64,000 nucleotides of DNA from Kushneria phyllosphaerae (lineage in GTDB: Bacteria > Pseudomonadota > Gammaproteobacteria > Pseudomonadales > Halomonadaceae), in the NCBI RefSeq assembly GCF_900312995.1, contig NZ_ONZI01000001.1, forward strand, positions 1,178,001 to 1,242,000. The letters run 5' to 3'. The notes under the pieces were generated by a model, which saw only the letters and a list, made by a program, of their open reading frames with translations, had not been told where the DNA came from and searched no databases. The position numbers were made by a program, and so were the translations under genes. Shown here one piece after another: positions 43,747 through 53,678 of the stretch (the stretch's first letter is position 1; each line of letters opens with the position of its first letter).

Positions 43747-46005
43747 ATGAGTCGAACGGGGAAGTTCTGTCCCGGCACAGGGGAAGTACGTTATCTGACC
43801 TCACTGCTGGCCGGTGCAGTGTTATTGCCGGTGGCGGGTGGTGTATGGGCGGCCGAGCAGCAGGGCAGTGATGCAGCAGAGACCACGACGGTCACCACGA
43901 CCACTGCCACGGCGTCCGGCGGTGACGGCTCGCGCCTTGACACCATTACCGTGGAAGGCAACCGGCTCTATGACATGCTCCCGTCCGAACAGACCGGTGG
44001 CTATGGCGTGGATGCCGCAACGGTCGGCACCAAAACGCCGGCCGCCCTGCGTGACATTCCCCAGTCGATCAGTGTGGTGACCCGCGAGGCAATCGAGGAT
44101 CAAAACTTCGACACGCTCGACCAGATGGCCAAGCGTACGCCGGGCATGCGAGTGCTTTCAAACGATGATGGCCGTTCCTCGATTTATGCCCGCGGCTATG
44201 AGTACGACGAGTACAACATCGATGGCTTGCCGGCCCCCATGGCCAGCATCAACGGTACGGTGCCGAACCTGTCTTCCTTTGACCGGGTCGAGATCATGCG
44301 CGGGCCGTCCGGGCTCTTTAACAGCACCAGCGAGATGGGCGGCATCGTCAATCTGGTACGCAAGCGCCCAACCTACGACTTTCAGGGGCATGTCACCGGC
44401 CGCTACGGCAGCTGGGATCAAAATTACGTAGAGACAGACCTGTCCGGCCCGATCAATGCCGATGGCAGCGTGCGTGGCCGACTGGTGATTGATAACAGCG
44501 ACACCAACGGCTTTGTCGATCACAACGATAATACCAACCAGACCTTTTATGGTGCGCTGGATGTCGATCTGGACGAGGACACCATGCTGTCGCTGGCTTA
44601 CCTTCGCCAGCACAAGGACATCACCGTCAATAACGGTCTTCCAACCGACGCAGACGGGAATCTGCTGGACATCAAGCGCTCAACCTTCGCAGGGGCGGAC
44701 TGGAACAGCTTTGAGATGCAAAGCAATGATTACATTGCCGAGCTGACCCACCAGTTCGATAACGGCGGCTATGGTCAACTTGCTGCGCGTTATTCCACCA
44801 GGCAGGCCAATTACAACTATGTATTTGGCGGTACCGGCGTTGACGAAAGTGGTGGCTTTGACGCCAGAGGGACGGGCGGTGATATAGACCAGCAGTCACT
44901 GTCCATGGACGCCAGCTACAGTCAGCCCTTTGATGCATTGGGTAATGTCAGCGAGTTCGTCGTAGGCACGGATTACAAGCGCTACGAAACAGATACGGTT
45001 CGAAGTGCCGTGGCTGCAAGAGGGGGCCCCAACAATACTTATTTCAATGATGGATTGGGTGATGGGCCTACTTCGTTTGACGGCATCAGAAACATTACCG
45101 AGCTTGATTTTCTTGATCCTGATCGGCGCGGTGCGCGCATTTCTGACCAACGTGAAACGCTTGAAGAGTACGGATTCTATTCGAAGCTGACCTTCCGACC
45201 GATTCAGGATCTGGCCTTGATCGGTGGTGCTCGGTTGAGCTCCTATCAGGCTCGTGTCACCAATCATGGCAACAATGATTCGGTAAGCAGCCGCAGCGAT
45301 GATAGCAAGCTTACACCCTATGGCGGTCTGGTTTACGATCTGGATCGTCACCACTCGCTCTATGCCAGCTACTCCGAGGTCTTCAAGCCACAGACGCAAA
45401 CGGATGCCAACAATGATCTGCTCAAGGCGCGTGAGGGTACGCAATATGAAGTGGGCATCAAGGGCAGTTACTTTAACGGCGACCTCAACGCTCGCATGAG
45501 CGCTTTCCGCCTTTACGATGAAAACTATGCGGCCGGTGTTACAGGGCAAACTTATAATGCCGATACCGGCAAGCGTCGTATCCAGGGGGCAGAGCTCGAG
45601 CTGACTGGCAGCATCACCGATCAGTGGGACGTGATCGCCGGTTATACCTATCTGGACACCGAGGTTAAAGACGGTGATGAAGAGGCGACCTTCCTGCTGA
45701 TGCCGCACAACACGGTCAATCTCTGGACCCAGTACGGCTTTGAAGGCGGGGCGCTAGACGGTTTCCGCATCGGTGGTGGCGTGACGGCGATGGATGGTTT
45801 CCACTCAAGCCAAGGCGTTGAAGCGCCGGGTTATGCGGTGGTCGATGCCATGGTCGGCTACGACTTCACTCAGAGCCTGTCGGGCCAGCTGAACTTCAAC
45901 AACATTCTCGACAGGAAGTATTACGAGCGCGTGGGTAGTACAGGCACCTTTAATATGTACGGCGCTCCCTCGAATGTGGTGGCTTCGCTGCGCTACGACT
46001 TCTGA
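43747..46005 (+). CDS. TonB-dependent siderophore receptor (FhuE/FpvA-like)
   Basis: A 752-residue outer-membrane receptor. The signal peptide ends near residue 37 (VWA-AE), the TonB box is DTITV (about residues 60-64), the plug domain follows (TPAALRDIPQSISVVTREAIEDQ; VEIMRGPSGLF), and a 22-strand barrel ends in the terminal Phe. The early plug sequence fits the FhuE/FpvA-type siderophore-receptor group more than the IutA aerobactin group. No secretin-type signalling extension is present. AGGGGA precedes the ATG at 43747. It presumably imports the ferric form of the siderophore made by the neighbouring ent and iuc genes. Confidence 0.92.
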   Translation: MSRTGKFCPGTGEVRYLTSLLAGAVLLPVAGGVWAAEQQGSDAAETTTVTTTTATASGGDGSRLDTITVEGNRLYDMLPSEQTGGYGVDAATVGTKTPAALRDIPQSISVVTREAIEDQNFDTLDQMAKRTPGMRVLSNDDGRSSIYARGYEYDEYNIDGLPAPMASINGTVPNLSSFDRVEIMRGPSGLFNSTSEMGGIVNLVRKRPTYDFQGHVTGRYGSWDQNYVETDLSGPINADGSVRGRLVIDNSDTNGFVDHNDNTNQTFYGALDVDLDEDTMLSLAYLRQHKDITVNNGLPTDADGNLLDIKRSTFAGADWNSFEMQSNDYIAELTHQFDNGGYGQLAARYSTRQANYNYVFGGTGVDESGGFDARGTGGDIDQQSLSMDASYSQPFDALGNVSEFVVGTDYKRYETDTVRSAVAARGGPNNTYFNDGLGDGPTSFDGIRNITELDFLDPDRRGARISDQRETLEEYGFYSKLTFRPIQDLALIGGARLSSYQARVTNHGNNDSVSSRSDDSKLTPYGGLVYDLDRHHSLYASYSEVFKPQTQTDANNDLLKAREGTQYEVGIKGSYFNGDLNARMSAFRLYDENYAAGVTGQTYNADTGKRRIQGAELELTGSITDQWDVIAGYTYLDTEVKDGDEEATFLLMPHNTVNLWTQYGFEGGALDGFRIGGGVTAMDGFHSSQGVEAPGYAVVDAMVGYDFTQSLSGQLNFNNILDRKYYERVGSTGTFNMYGAPSNVVASLRYDF

Positions 46006-46056
46006 TCGATTCGGCGTCGGTTATGCCGGCGCCGCTTCCTCAGGACGTACCGCATT

Positions 46057-46086
46057 AAAAAACCCGGCCATGAGCCGGGTTTTTTA
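46057..46086. terminator. bidirectional rho-independent terminator
   Basis: Stem ACCCGGC/GCCGGGT (46062-46068 with 46074-46080), flanked by A and T runs. It separates the receptor gene from the convergent entA end. Confidence 0.9.
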
Positions 46087-46108
46087 ATGTGCGTCAGCTT
46101 CAGGCGTC

Positions 46109-46897
46109 TTACCGAATGCCCAGCGTGGCACCCCCATCGATGCGCATGTCATGCAGGGTGATGTGGCGGGCGCGGTCGGACAGCAAAAAGCGGATCGCTT
46201 CGCTGACGTCTCCAGGTTCGGCAATCCGTCGGAGCGGAATGCCCAGCTTCCAGCCTTCCAAAGAGCCGCGAATCACGTTATCGCGACCGCTGTCATCGAT
46301 CCACATGCCGCGCTGCATGTCGGTGTCGGTGGAGCCGGGCGAGACGATGTTGCAGCGCACGTTATGCTCGGCCATTTCCAGACCCAGACAGCGCACCAGC
46401 TGATGGGTGGCGGCCTTGGAGGCGCAGTAGGCGCCCATGGCCTGGCGCGGCGTATCGGCGGCGTTGGAGCCGACCACCACGATCGCCCCCTTTTGTCGCT
46501 CGGACATTCGCCGGGCCACGGCGCGGGTGACATTGAATACGCCAGTGGTATTGATGTTCAGCGCATGCAGCCACTGCGCATCGGTCAGTTCCGTGACGCG
46601 GCCCATCTGCAGTACGCCGGCCACATGCGCCAGGTGCGTGATGGGCGCGTGCGCTTCGATCTCGGCAATGGCTTTATCCACCGCAGTCGAGTCGCTGACG
46701 TCCACCACGTACGTGCTGACCCGCTCGCTGCCGAATGCCTCACCCAGCCGGGTGGCCGTGTCGTTGAGGGTGTCTTCAAGGCTGTCCAGCAGGGCAACGC
46801 TCGCCCCCTGTTCAAGAAGATCCTGTGCCAGCGTGGCGCCGATGCCGCGGGCGGCACCGGTAATGACGATATGATCGTCCTGGAATTCGCCGCTCAT
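46109..46897 (-). CDS. entA: 2,3-dihydro-2,3-dihydroxybenzoate dehydrogenase EntA
   Basis: A 262-residue short-chain dehydrogenase. The NAD site is T13-G-A-A-R-G-I-G20, the catalytic segment is [12 protein letters not shown] (Y-x-x-x-K), and the [13 protein letters not shown] segment precedes it. SDR membership alone would be ambiguous; assignment to EntA rests on its place in an operon with EntB, EntE and EntC and on the typical length near 250-260. It oxidises the dihydrodiol to 2,3-dihydroxybenzoate. It is the last gene of the minus-strand operon, overlapping sip by 4 bp. Confidence 0.9.
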   Translation of the reverse strand: MSGEFQDDHIVITGAARGIGATLAQDLLEQGASVALLDSLEDTLNDTATRLGEAFGSERVSTYVVDVSDSTAVDKAIAEIEAHAPITHLAHVAGVLQMGRVTELTDAQWLHALNINTTGVFNVTRAVARRMSERQKGAIVVVGSNAADTPRQAMGAYCASKAATHQLVRCLGLEMAEHNVRCNIVSPGSTDTDMQRGMWIDDSGRDNVIRGSLEGWKLGIPLRRIAEPGDVSEAIRFLLSDRARHITLHDMRIDGGATLGIR

Positions 46898-47760
46898 TTG
46901 AGTTCATCCATGATGCGATGACGCTCCTGGTGATAGCGTTCCTCGTTCCAGCAGTGGCGCCAGTAGGGCACGGCATAAAGCTGTGATTTTTTCAGTCCGC
47001 GTACGCCCATCAGATGCTCGCGAAGGGAGAGCACGGCCGAATTCTCACCGCCGACCCAGGCCGAAACGCTGCCGGATTCGGGGAAATCCATGGCGCGCAC
47101 GGCATCGATCTGCAGTGTGGAAAGGCAGGACGGAATATCGCCGCGATACAGCCAGTGCACCTCGACGCCCTGCGGGTGGTGCAGTGTCTGGCGCTCAGTA
47201 GGGCTTTCCACTTCGATGAATACCACGCCGCGTGCTTCTTCGCCCATGGCTTCAAGCAGGGCGCCGATGGCCGGCAGGGCCGTCATGTCACCGGCAATCA
47301 GTGACCAGTCGGCCGGCGGCAGCAACGGGTCCGGTCCACCGGGGCCGCTGATACCGATCAGGTCTCCAGGACGTGCCGCCAGCGCCCAGCGCGAGGCCGG
47401 GCCTTCATCGCCATGGGCGACGAAATCCACGCTCAGCTCGCGACGCTCGACGTCAAAATGGCGCACGCTGTAGGTGCGGGTAATCGGTTTTTCTTCCGCC
47501 GCCGGCCAGACCACGCCGGCCTCGGTCAGCTGCGGCAGTACCGGTGCACGCTGGTGCTCAAGCGGCAGAAAAACCTTGATGTGGCCGCCGCCGCGATGGG
47601 CGGGAAAGCCTTCCAGTGCCTCACCGCCCAGCACGATGCGGATCATGTGTTCGGTGATCACTTCACGGCGTATCACTTCCAGCAGCATCGGCGGGCGCTT
47701 TTTGCCCCTTGCCGGTGGTGCCTTCGCCGCCTGTGCGGCGGTCATGTCGGCAACACTCAT
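46894..47760 (-). CDS. siderophore-interacting protein (SIP family flavin/ferric reductase)
   Basis: A 288-residue SIP/ViuB-like protein. An N-terminal FAD-binding barrel includes RTYSVRHFD (the R-x-Y-S/T flavin motif) followed by VDFVAHGDEGPASRWA, and a C-terminal domain carries SLIAGDMTALPAI and SAWVGGENSAV. These reductases use NAD(P)H to release iron from ferric siderophores in the cytoplasm. Its ATG overlaps the entB stop and its stop overlaps entA, so it is locked into the ent operon. With the FhuF-like protein at 58429 it gives the cluster two different iron-release routes. Confidence 0.93.
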   Translation of the reverse strand: MSVADMTAAQAAKAPPARGKKRPPMLLEVIRREVITEHMIRIVLGGEALEGFPAHRGGGHIKVFLPLEHQRAPVLPQLTEAGVVWPAAEEKPITRTYSVRHFDVERRELSVDFVAHGDEGPASRWALAARPGDLIGISGPGGPDPLLPPADWSLIAGDMTALPAIGALLEAMGEEARGVVFIEVESPTERQTLHHPQGVEVHWLYRGDIPSCLSTLQIDAVRAMDFPESGSVSAWVGGENSAVLSLREHLMGVRGLKKSQLYAVPYWRHCWNEERYHQERHRIMDELK

Positions 47761-48653
47761 GCACTCACCCCCTGACGGTTGAGCAGCGCGACCCAGTCGA
47801 CGATGGTCGGCGCCTCGACCAGATCCATGAAACTGACATCAAAGCCTTCCCGGCGCAGTTCCTCGACAAACGTCATCATGCGCATTGAGTCCAGCCCGTA
47901 AAAGAGCAGGTTGTCATCGGCCGGAATCTCTTCGGCGCTGACGCCGGCCAGTGTCGCGACCCGCTCGGTCAGCGCGGCCTGCGTCATGGCGACTTCGGCC
48001 TGCTGACTGCCCTGGCCGGACTCGAGCGCCTCAAGGGCACGGGCACTGGTGGTGACCACGCCGCAGCGCCCGGCCACGTACTCAAGCGCCATGTCATGAC
48101 GTTCGCGGGAGAAATCTGCTACGCCGTCGGTGAGCATGAAGCACTGCACGTCCTGCATGAAGCCTTCCAGCGCGGTGGCCATGCAGCCGATGTGGGCATA
48201 GACCCCGCCGATGATCAGCTGATCACGGCCCCAGGTGCGCATGCGTTCTCGCAGGTCGCTGCGCTGAAAGGCACTGTAGCGCCACTTGGTCAGCACCACA
48301 TCACCGTTCTGCGGGGCCAGTTCATCCACCACCGGATACTGCTCGGGGTGGGCCGGCAGGCCCGGGCCCCAGAAGTCGTTGAGCAGGGCGCGGTCGCTGT
48401 CGGGCTGATCGGTGGGCTGGGCGGTATAGACCACCGGCACGCCTGCCGCGCGGGCGGCCTTGATCAGCGTCGCCAGATGGTGGATCACCTCGGGGACAGG
48501 CGCGGCGCTCACATCGTACTTGGCCAGAAAATAGCGCTGCATGTCGTGAATCAGCAGTACGGCGCGTGCCGGGTCGACCTGCCAGTTCACCCGGTTGTCG
48601 GGCAGCTCGCTGGTCGTGGGCAGTGAATAGCTCGCGATGGCGGGAATGGCCAT
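47757..48653 (-). CDS. entB: isochorismatase with C-terminal aryl carrier domain, EntB
   Basis: A 298-residue protein of E. coli EntB size. The isochorismatase domain (about 1-205) shows LLIHDMQRYFL with the catalytic Asp, LTKWRYSAF (Lys) and GVYAHIGCMATA. The C-terminal aryl carrier domain (about 225-298) has the phosphopantetheine site G-L-D-S256-M-R. The first domain makes 2,3-dihydro-2,3-dihydroxybenzoate; the second would hold the activated aryl group for transfer. No NRPS partner lies in the window and no phosphopantetheinyl transferase (entD) either. Gap to entE is 39 bp. Confidence 0.95.
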   Translation of the reverse strand: MAIPAIASYSLPTTSELPDNRVNWQVDPARAVLLIHDMQRYFLAKYDVSAAPVPEVIHHLATLIKAARAAGVPVVYTAQPTDQPDSDRALLNDFWGPGLPAHPEQYPVVDELAPQNGDVVLTKWRYSAFQRSDLRERMRTWGRDQLIIGGVYAHIGCMATALEGFMQDVQCFMLTDGVADFSRERHDMALEYVAGRCGVVTTSARALEALESGQGSQQAEVAMTQAALTERVATLAGVSAEEIPADDNLLFYGLDSMRMMTFVEELRREGFDVSFMDLVEAPTIVDWVALLNRQGVSA

Positions 48654-48692
48654 GTTACCTCTCCTGTAATCGTTCAGCGCTGCGGTTCGTCG

Positions 48693-50411
48693 TTACTCGC
48701 CGGCGGCAGGTTCACTGGCAAACCAGTGCGCCTTGAGCGTCTGGCGCAGCGCCTTTTTGCTGATCTTGCCCACCCCGGTCTGGGGGAAGGCCTCAAGAAA
48801 TTCAAAGCGCTCGGGCACCTTGTAATGGGCAAGGCCACGGTCGCGCAGAAAGCGTGCCAGTACCATCGGCTTCGGGGTCTCCCCGCGTGGTACGACAAAG
48901 GCGCAGACGCGCTCGCCCAGATAGGGGTCCGGCATGGCCACCACGGCCACATCGTGGACATTGTCATGGGCCAGCAGCTGATTTTCGACTTCCTCGGCGG
49001 CCACCTTCTCGCCGCCGCGGTTGATCTGATCCTTGTCCCGACCTTCGACAATCAGATAGCCGTCCGGCGTCATCTGAACGCGATCGCCGGTGCGATAAAA
49101 GCCATCGTGCGTGAAGGCGCGCTGGTTGTGAGCGCCTTCAGGCTCATCGCCTTCGGCCGGCGCCACGAAATAGCCCGGAATGGTATAGGGGCCACGCGTG
49201 ATCAGATGGCCCACGCCGCCCGGCGGGATCGGCTGATCGTCGTCATCGACCACCAGCACCTCATCAAGCTCGGACATCGGCTGACCCTGGGTGGTGTTGA
49301 TCAACTCGATCGGATCATCAAGGCCGGTGTAGTTGACCAGCCCCTCGGCCATGCCAAAGACCTGCTGTAGCCGACAGCCCAGTGCCGGTGCGACGCGGCG
49401 CGCAGCCTCACTGACCAGCTTCGCCCCGCCCACCTGCAGGATGTCGAGACTCGACAGGTCCGCCTGAGCGTGAGGGGCGCTGTCGAGCCACAGCATGGCC
49501 AGCGGCGGCACCAGCGAGGTCATGGTGACCCGCTCGCGCTCGATCAGGGCAAAGCACTCGTCCGGGCTGGGGCGCGGGGCGATGACCAGCCGGCCACCGC
49601 CGAGCAGCACACCCAGAAAGCCCGGCGAACTCATGGGGAAATTGTGCGCAATCGGCAGCGCCACCAGATAGACCGTATCAAGCGTTACCGCACAGGCGCG
49701 ATTGCTCTCGCGCAGGCTGTAGTGATAGTCGTCATGGCGCCGCGGAATCAGCTTGGGTACGCCGGTGGTGCCGCCAGAGAGCTGGAAAAAGGCCAGGTCG
49801 TGGGCGCTCGGCACGTCTTCGACCGGCTCGCCCTCGTGCTCGAGGAGATCATCAAACGCTGTGAACTCCTGCGCCTCGCCGCACACGATCACCTGCTTAA
49901 GCGTGGGGACCGTCAAACGCACATCTCGCGCCATGGCGCGATAGTCAAAGCCTGCGTCCTTATCGCAGATCAACAGTGCTTTTGCCGTGGCCGCGCGACA
50001 GAAATGCTCGACCTCAAAGCGTCGATGCGCCGGCAGGGCAAAGACCGGCAGTGCGCCCAGACGGAAAAGGGCAAAGCAGGCCACCACGAACTCATGACGA
50101 TTGGGCAGCTGGATGACGACCCGGTCACCGCGCTCGATGCCTAGGCGGCGAAGACCGCGCGCAAGGCCGTCCACACGCTGATCGAGTTCGGTGTAGCTCA
50201 GGCGCAGATTACCTTCGACGAGTGCCTCTCGCGGGCCGTGTTCAGCGCTCAGGCGGCGCAGCATGGCGCCGAAGGTTTCATCGATCCAGCAGCCCTGGTC
50301 ACGGTAAAGGCGCTGGCGCTCGAGCGGATAGTCCGGGCAGCGTTCGATGATGTCGTCAAGCGTGGCGCGCCGGGTCGGCGCTGTTGTCGAGGAAGATGTC
50401 GGGTTGGTCAT
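48693..50411 (-). CDS. entE: 2,3-dihydroxybenzoate-AMP ligase EntE
   Basis: A 572-residue stand-alone adenylation enzyme. The P-loop-like motif is SGGTTGVPK (212-220). The substrate motif H256-N257-F258-P259 matches the H-N-F-P of EntE/DhbE, where the Asn contacts the 2-hydroxyl; this supports 2,3-dihydroxybenzoate rather than salicylate or 3,4-dihydroxybenzoate. The hinge [15 protein letters not shown] and the C-terminal [12 protein letters not shown] lysine are present. It loads the aryl group on EntB. The start at 50411 lies 2 bp after the entC stop. An N-terminal Thr/Ser-rich stretch of about 14 residues is extra. Confidence 0.95.
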   Translation of the reverse strand: MTNPTSSSTTAPTRRATLDDIIERCPDYPLERQRLYRDQGCWIDETFGAMLRRLSAEHGPREALVEGNLRLSYTELDQRVDGLARGLRRLGIERGDRVVIQLPNRHEFVVACFALFRLGALPVFALPAHRRFEVEHFCRAATAKALLICDKDAGFDYRAMARDVRLTVPTLKQVIVCGEAQEFTAFDDLLEHEGEPVEDVPSAHDLAFFQLSGGTTGVPKLIPRRHDDYHYSLRESNRACAVTLDTVYLVALPIAHNFPMSSPGFLGVLLGGGRLVIAPRPSPDECFALIERERVTMTSLVPPLAMLWLDSAPHAQADLSSLDILQVGGAKLVSEAARRVAPALGCRLQQVFGMAEGLVNYTGLDDPIELINTTQGQPMSELDEVLVVDDDDQPIPPGGVGHLITRGPYTIPGYFVAPAEGDEPEGAHNQRAFTHDGFYRTGDRVQMTPDGYLIVEGRDKDQINRGGEKVAAEEVENQLLAHDNVHDVAVVAMPDPYLGERVCAFVVPRGETPKPMVLARFLRDRGLAHYKVPERFEFLEAFPQTGVGKISKKALRQTLKAHWFASEPAAGE

Positions 50412-50413
50412 GA

Positions 50414-51622
50414 TCAGGCCGTCACGTTCGTGGCATCGTCTTCGTAATCAAGGCCCATGGCATCAAGCATGGTCCGCATTTTTGCCGCTGTTTCCTCAAG
50501 CTCTCCCTGAGGACTGGAGCCCGGCACGACGCCTGCGCCGGCAAACACGCGCACATGGTCGGGGGCCAGTTCGGCGCAGCGTATGGCAATGGCCCATTCG
50601 CCATCGCCGGTGGCATCACACCAGCCGACCAGGCCGGTGAAATAGCCGCGCTCAAAGCCTTCAAAAGACGCGATGGCCTGATGCGCATCCTGCCAGGGGG
50701 CGCCGCAGACTGCCGGGGTGGGATGCAGCGCGGCCGCCACGCTCAGCGAGGTCATGGTCGGGTCGGCCAGCTCTCCTTCAATCGTGGTGGAAAGATGCCA
50801 CATGCGATCGGTGGCGATGACTTCCGGGCCTTCAGGCACCTCCAGCGTGCGGCACAGCGGGCGAAGGGCGGTCACGATGGCCTCCACGACCAGCGCGTGT
50901 TCACGCAGGTCCTTGTCGGAGACGTAAAGCCCCTCGGCGCGGCGCTGATCTTCCTGCGGATCACTGTGACGGGGAACGGACCCCGCCAGCGGATTGGCGA
51001 TGATCCGGTTGCCCACACGGCGAATCAAAAGCTCGGGGCTTGCGCCGACCAGGCTCTCGGTGTCACCGGCCGGCAGGGCAAAGTTATAGCCTCGCGGATT
51101 GATGCTTAAAAGCCGCTTCAACAGGGCCTGAGCATCCACCGGTGCCTGAGTGTCCGCGCGCAGTGACCGGGCCAGCACGACCTTGTTGAGCGCGGTGGTC
51201 TCAAAAAGCGTCAGCGCACTGTCCACGGCCTGGCAGTAATGTTCGGGCGAAGGCTCCGGCGTGATCGCCAGAGCCCGGGTCTCAAGCGGCGCACTGGCCG
51301 GGCACTGCTCAAACGTGCCGGGGGCGGCACGCAAAAGCTCCCGGGGGACAAAAAGACGCGCGCTGTCAGCGTGATTAAACGGAATCAGGCCCATGATGAC
51401 GGGATCCGGATGCCCCTGAGCGCGCGCCGTATCAAACAGCTCGCGAGCGGCGGCGTCCAGAGTCTCCGGTCTGGCATCAGGCGTATGACGCGCATGGGCA
51501 GTGCCGCGCCCGAGCAGGGTCGTGGCCGGTGAAGAAAAAAAGGCGTCGCCGGGTTTGAGCCCCTCAAGCAGCCCCCAGGGGGCCTGATCCAGAGGAAACC
51601 GGGAAGGTAATGGCTGATTCAC
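50414..51622 (-). CDS. entC: isochorismate synthase EntC
   Basis: A 402-residue chorismate-binding enzyme. Core motifs are [32 protein letters not shown], the [10 protein letters not shown] segment and the Mg-binding C-terminal region with [19 protein letters not shown]. It isomerises chorismate to isochorismate. It is the first gene of the minus-strand ent operon. The start is taken as GTG at 51622 because AGGAG lies five bases upstream; a TTG at 51637 would add five residues. The promoter shares a Fur-box region with the divergent iucA gene. Confidence 0.94.
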   Translation of the reverse strand: MNQPLPSRFPLDQAPWGLLEGLKPGDAFFSSPATTLLGRGTAHARHTPDARPETLDAAARELFDTARAQGHPDPVIMGLIPFNHADSARLFVPRELLRAAPGTFEQCPASAPLETRALAITPEPSPEHYCQAVDSALTLFETTALNKVVLARSLRADTQAPVDAQALLKRLLSINPRGYNFALPAGDTESLVGASPELLIRRVGNRIIANPLAGSVPRHSDPQEDQRRAEGLYVSDKDLREHALVVEAIVTALRPLCRTLEVPEGPEVIATDRMWHLSTTIEGELADPTMTSLSVAAALHPTPAVCGAPWQDAHQAIASFEGFERGYFTGLVGWCDATGDGEWAIAIRCAELAPDHVRVFAGAGVVPGSSPQGELEETAAKMRTMLDAMGLDYEDDATNVTA

Positions 51623-51705
51623 GTGGACTCCTGACAAGTCGCGTTGTCAGTGGACGGGCACCGGAAGGCATGTATCGGTGCGGTAACAAACCGATACCTT
51701 AGCTC

Positions 51706-51732
51706 AAATGAGAAGCATTATCAAAATCATTT
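51706..51732. promoter_or_regulatory. Fur box in the divergent entC/iucA promoter region
   Basis: The stretch contains AATGAGAAGCATTATC followed directly by AAAATCATTTG. The first part is a near-perfect match to half-overlapping Fur sites (reverse complement GATAATGCTTCTCATT). It lies 84 bp before entC and about 120 bp before iucA, placed to control both operons at once. Confidence 0.82.
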
Positions 51733-51853
51733 GTCCCTGTGAGGCGCGTGCCATGGCCGATTCACAGGCCTGGCGCAGGCTTTCGCGGGATCGACTATGC
51801 TTGCTGCCACGCCAGAACTTGCCGGTCAACGTGACCCCTGACAGGAGTGCTCG

Positions 51854-53632
51854 ATGCAGGACTTTTCTCGTCACCCGACGTCCGATATCCACAGCGAATG
51901 GGCCGATCGGCTGGCGGCGACCAGCTTTTTCAATGCCCTGCTGCGTGAAACCTCGCACTGGTGGCTGGTGGACCATGGCAGCGACGAGATCGCCGTCATT
52001 CCCCTGACCGACGATCACAACCGCTGTCTGCGTCTGACGCTTGAGCATCGAAGCCTTTCAGGGCGCTGTCGCGTCCAGCTACCGGTGATGCGCGCGACCG
52101 GTGACGCGCTTGAGGCGATTACTTTCGAGCAGGCCGTGGCATATCTGCTCGAAAGCCCGTGGCTGCGTGAGCATCCGCTGGTGGGACGCCTTGATGACGC
52201 GCGCCGCGATACGTTTTTCGAAAGCGTGATGGGCAGTCGCAATACCATCGCCGCCGCTCTGGCCGGGCGCGATGATCTTGAACATCTCGGCCAGGGGCCT
52301 CTCGGGTTTCTCGAGGCCGAGCAGGGGTTGCTGGTCGGTCACGACTTTCACCCGGCGCCCAAGTCTCAGGCCCCCTTTGATGCCGAGCAGGCGCGTGACT
52401 ATACCCCGGAACATCGGGCCTGTTTCGGGCTGGTCTGGTGGGGGGTATCCCCAACGCGTGCGGTAGGGAACAGCAGCCGTGAAATGGCGGCCGCAGCCAT
52501 GATGCACGATCTTTTGCCCGAAACGCTGGCCGAGCGCCTGCCCGTGGGGTTCAGTGCCCTGCCGGTGCATCCCTGGCAGTCACGTTTTCTGCAAGGCCGT
52601 GAAGATATCGCAGCCCTGATCGATGCCGGTGAGCTGATCGTGCTGGGGGAGGAGCGTGATGACGCTGCCACCACGCGGCGCTGGTATCCGACCTCGTCGC
52701 ATCGTTCGCTTTACTGCCCGCAGACCGACTGGATGGTCAAGGGCTCGCTGTCGGCGAAGTTGACCAACTCCCTGCGGGTGCTGCACGGCAACGAGGTGAT
52801 GCGTGGGCTGCGGCTGGATCGCTGGTGGCCCGGGGTGAAGCCTGATATTCGCGAGCACTTTCATCTGATGCAGGAACCGGCCTGGCTGGGCTGGAAAAAC
52901 GACGACGGCGAGATCGATGAGGCGAGCCTGGCGCTGTTGCGTGAAAATCGCATCCAGGGTTCTGACGCGCCGAGTGTGGTGCTCGCCACACTGACCCAGC
53001 CGCTGGGCAGGGCAGGGCAGACGCTGCTGGCCAATGGCGTCAGGCGTCTGGCCGCACTGGACAACCTCGGCGAGCGCGAGGCGGCGATCCAGTGGTTTGG
53101 CGCTTTCTGTGAGCGGGTACTGTCGCCGCTGATCCGGCTGGTGGTCGAGGAGGGCATCGTGCTGCTGGCCCATCAGCAAAACATCGTGGTGCGCCTTGAT
53201 CGTGAGCGTCCGGTGGGCGTGGACTATCGTGACTGCCAGGGCAGTGGGGTCACGGCGCACTTTGAGGCCTGTCACCCCGAGGAGAGCGTCAGTCAGGATC
53301 ATCGCATCACGGCGGACATGCTTACGCGCTATTTTCCCTATTATGTCATCGTCAATTCGACACTTTCGGTCACGGCGGTGCTGGCCGAGGCGGGGTTTGT
53401 CGAGGAGTCCGTGCTGGTCGCGCACCTGCGCGCTCATCTGACCGCGCTGCGTGAGCGCGCCGGCAATGGGGATACCACGCTGCTTGATCATCTGCTGGAC
53501 TCGAACATGCTGGAGGTCAAAAGCAACTTCTTCTGCTATCTGTCCGGCCTCAACGAGTCCACGCTGGACGACCCGGCAACCATCTATCTGGACATGCCCA
53601 ACCCCTTGTCGATCAAGTCCGCTGTCGATTGA
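51854..53632 (+). CDS. iucA: NRPS-independent siderophore synthetase, IucA-like
   Basis: A 592-residue IucA/IucC-family ligase, the usual length. Visible family motifs are HPAPKSQAPF, VHPWQSRFL, YPTSSHRSLY, KGSLSAKLTNSLRVL (nucleotide/substrate site) and AHQQNIVVRL. As the first gene of an iucABCD-type array it is expected to join citrate to the first amine arm (in aerobactin, N6-acetyl-N6-hydroxylysine), using ATP. A relaxed amine partner is possible given the adjacent ent genes. AGGAG lies seven bases before the ATG. The Fur-box region is upstream. Confidence 0.9.
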   Translation: MQDFSRHPTSDIHSEWADRLAATSFFNALLRETSHWWLVDHGSDEIAVIPLTDDHNRCLRLTLEHRSLSGRCRVQLPVMRATGDALEAITFEQAVAYLLESPWLREHPLVGRLDDARRDTFFESVMGSRNTIAAALAGRDDLEHLGQGPLGFLEAEQGLLVGHDFHPAPKSQAPFDAEQARDYTPEHRACFGLVWWGVSPTRAVGNSSREMAAAAMMHDLLPETLAERLPVGFSALPVHPWQSRFLQGREDIAALIDAGELIVLGEERDDAATTRRWYPTSSHRSLYCPQTDWMVKGSLSAKLTNSLRVLHGNEVMRGLRLDRWWPGVKPDIREHFHLMQEPAWLGWKNDDGEIDEASLALLRENRIQGSDAPSVVLATLTQPLGRAGQTLLANGVRRLAALDNLGEREAAIQWFGAFCERVLSPLIRLVVEEGIVLLAHQQNIVVRLDRERPVGVDYRDCQGSGVTAHFEACHPEESVSQDHRITADMLTRYFPYYVIVNSTLSVTAVLAEAGFVEESVLVAHLRAHLTALRERAGNGDTTLLDHLLDSNMLEVKSNFFCYLSGLNESTLDDPATIYLDMPNPLSIKSAVD

Positions 53633-53678
53633 GGCCTGTGCGTCCTGACCCATGACCCTGATACCGCGAGAAACCATT

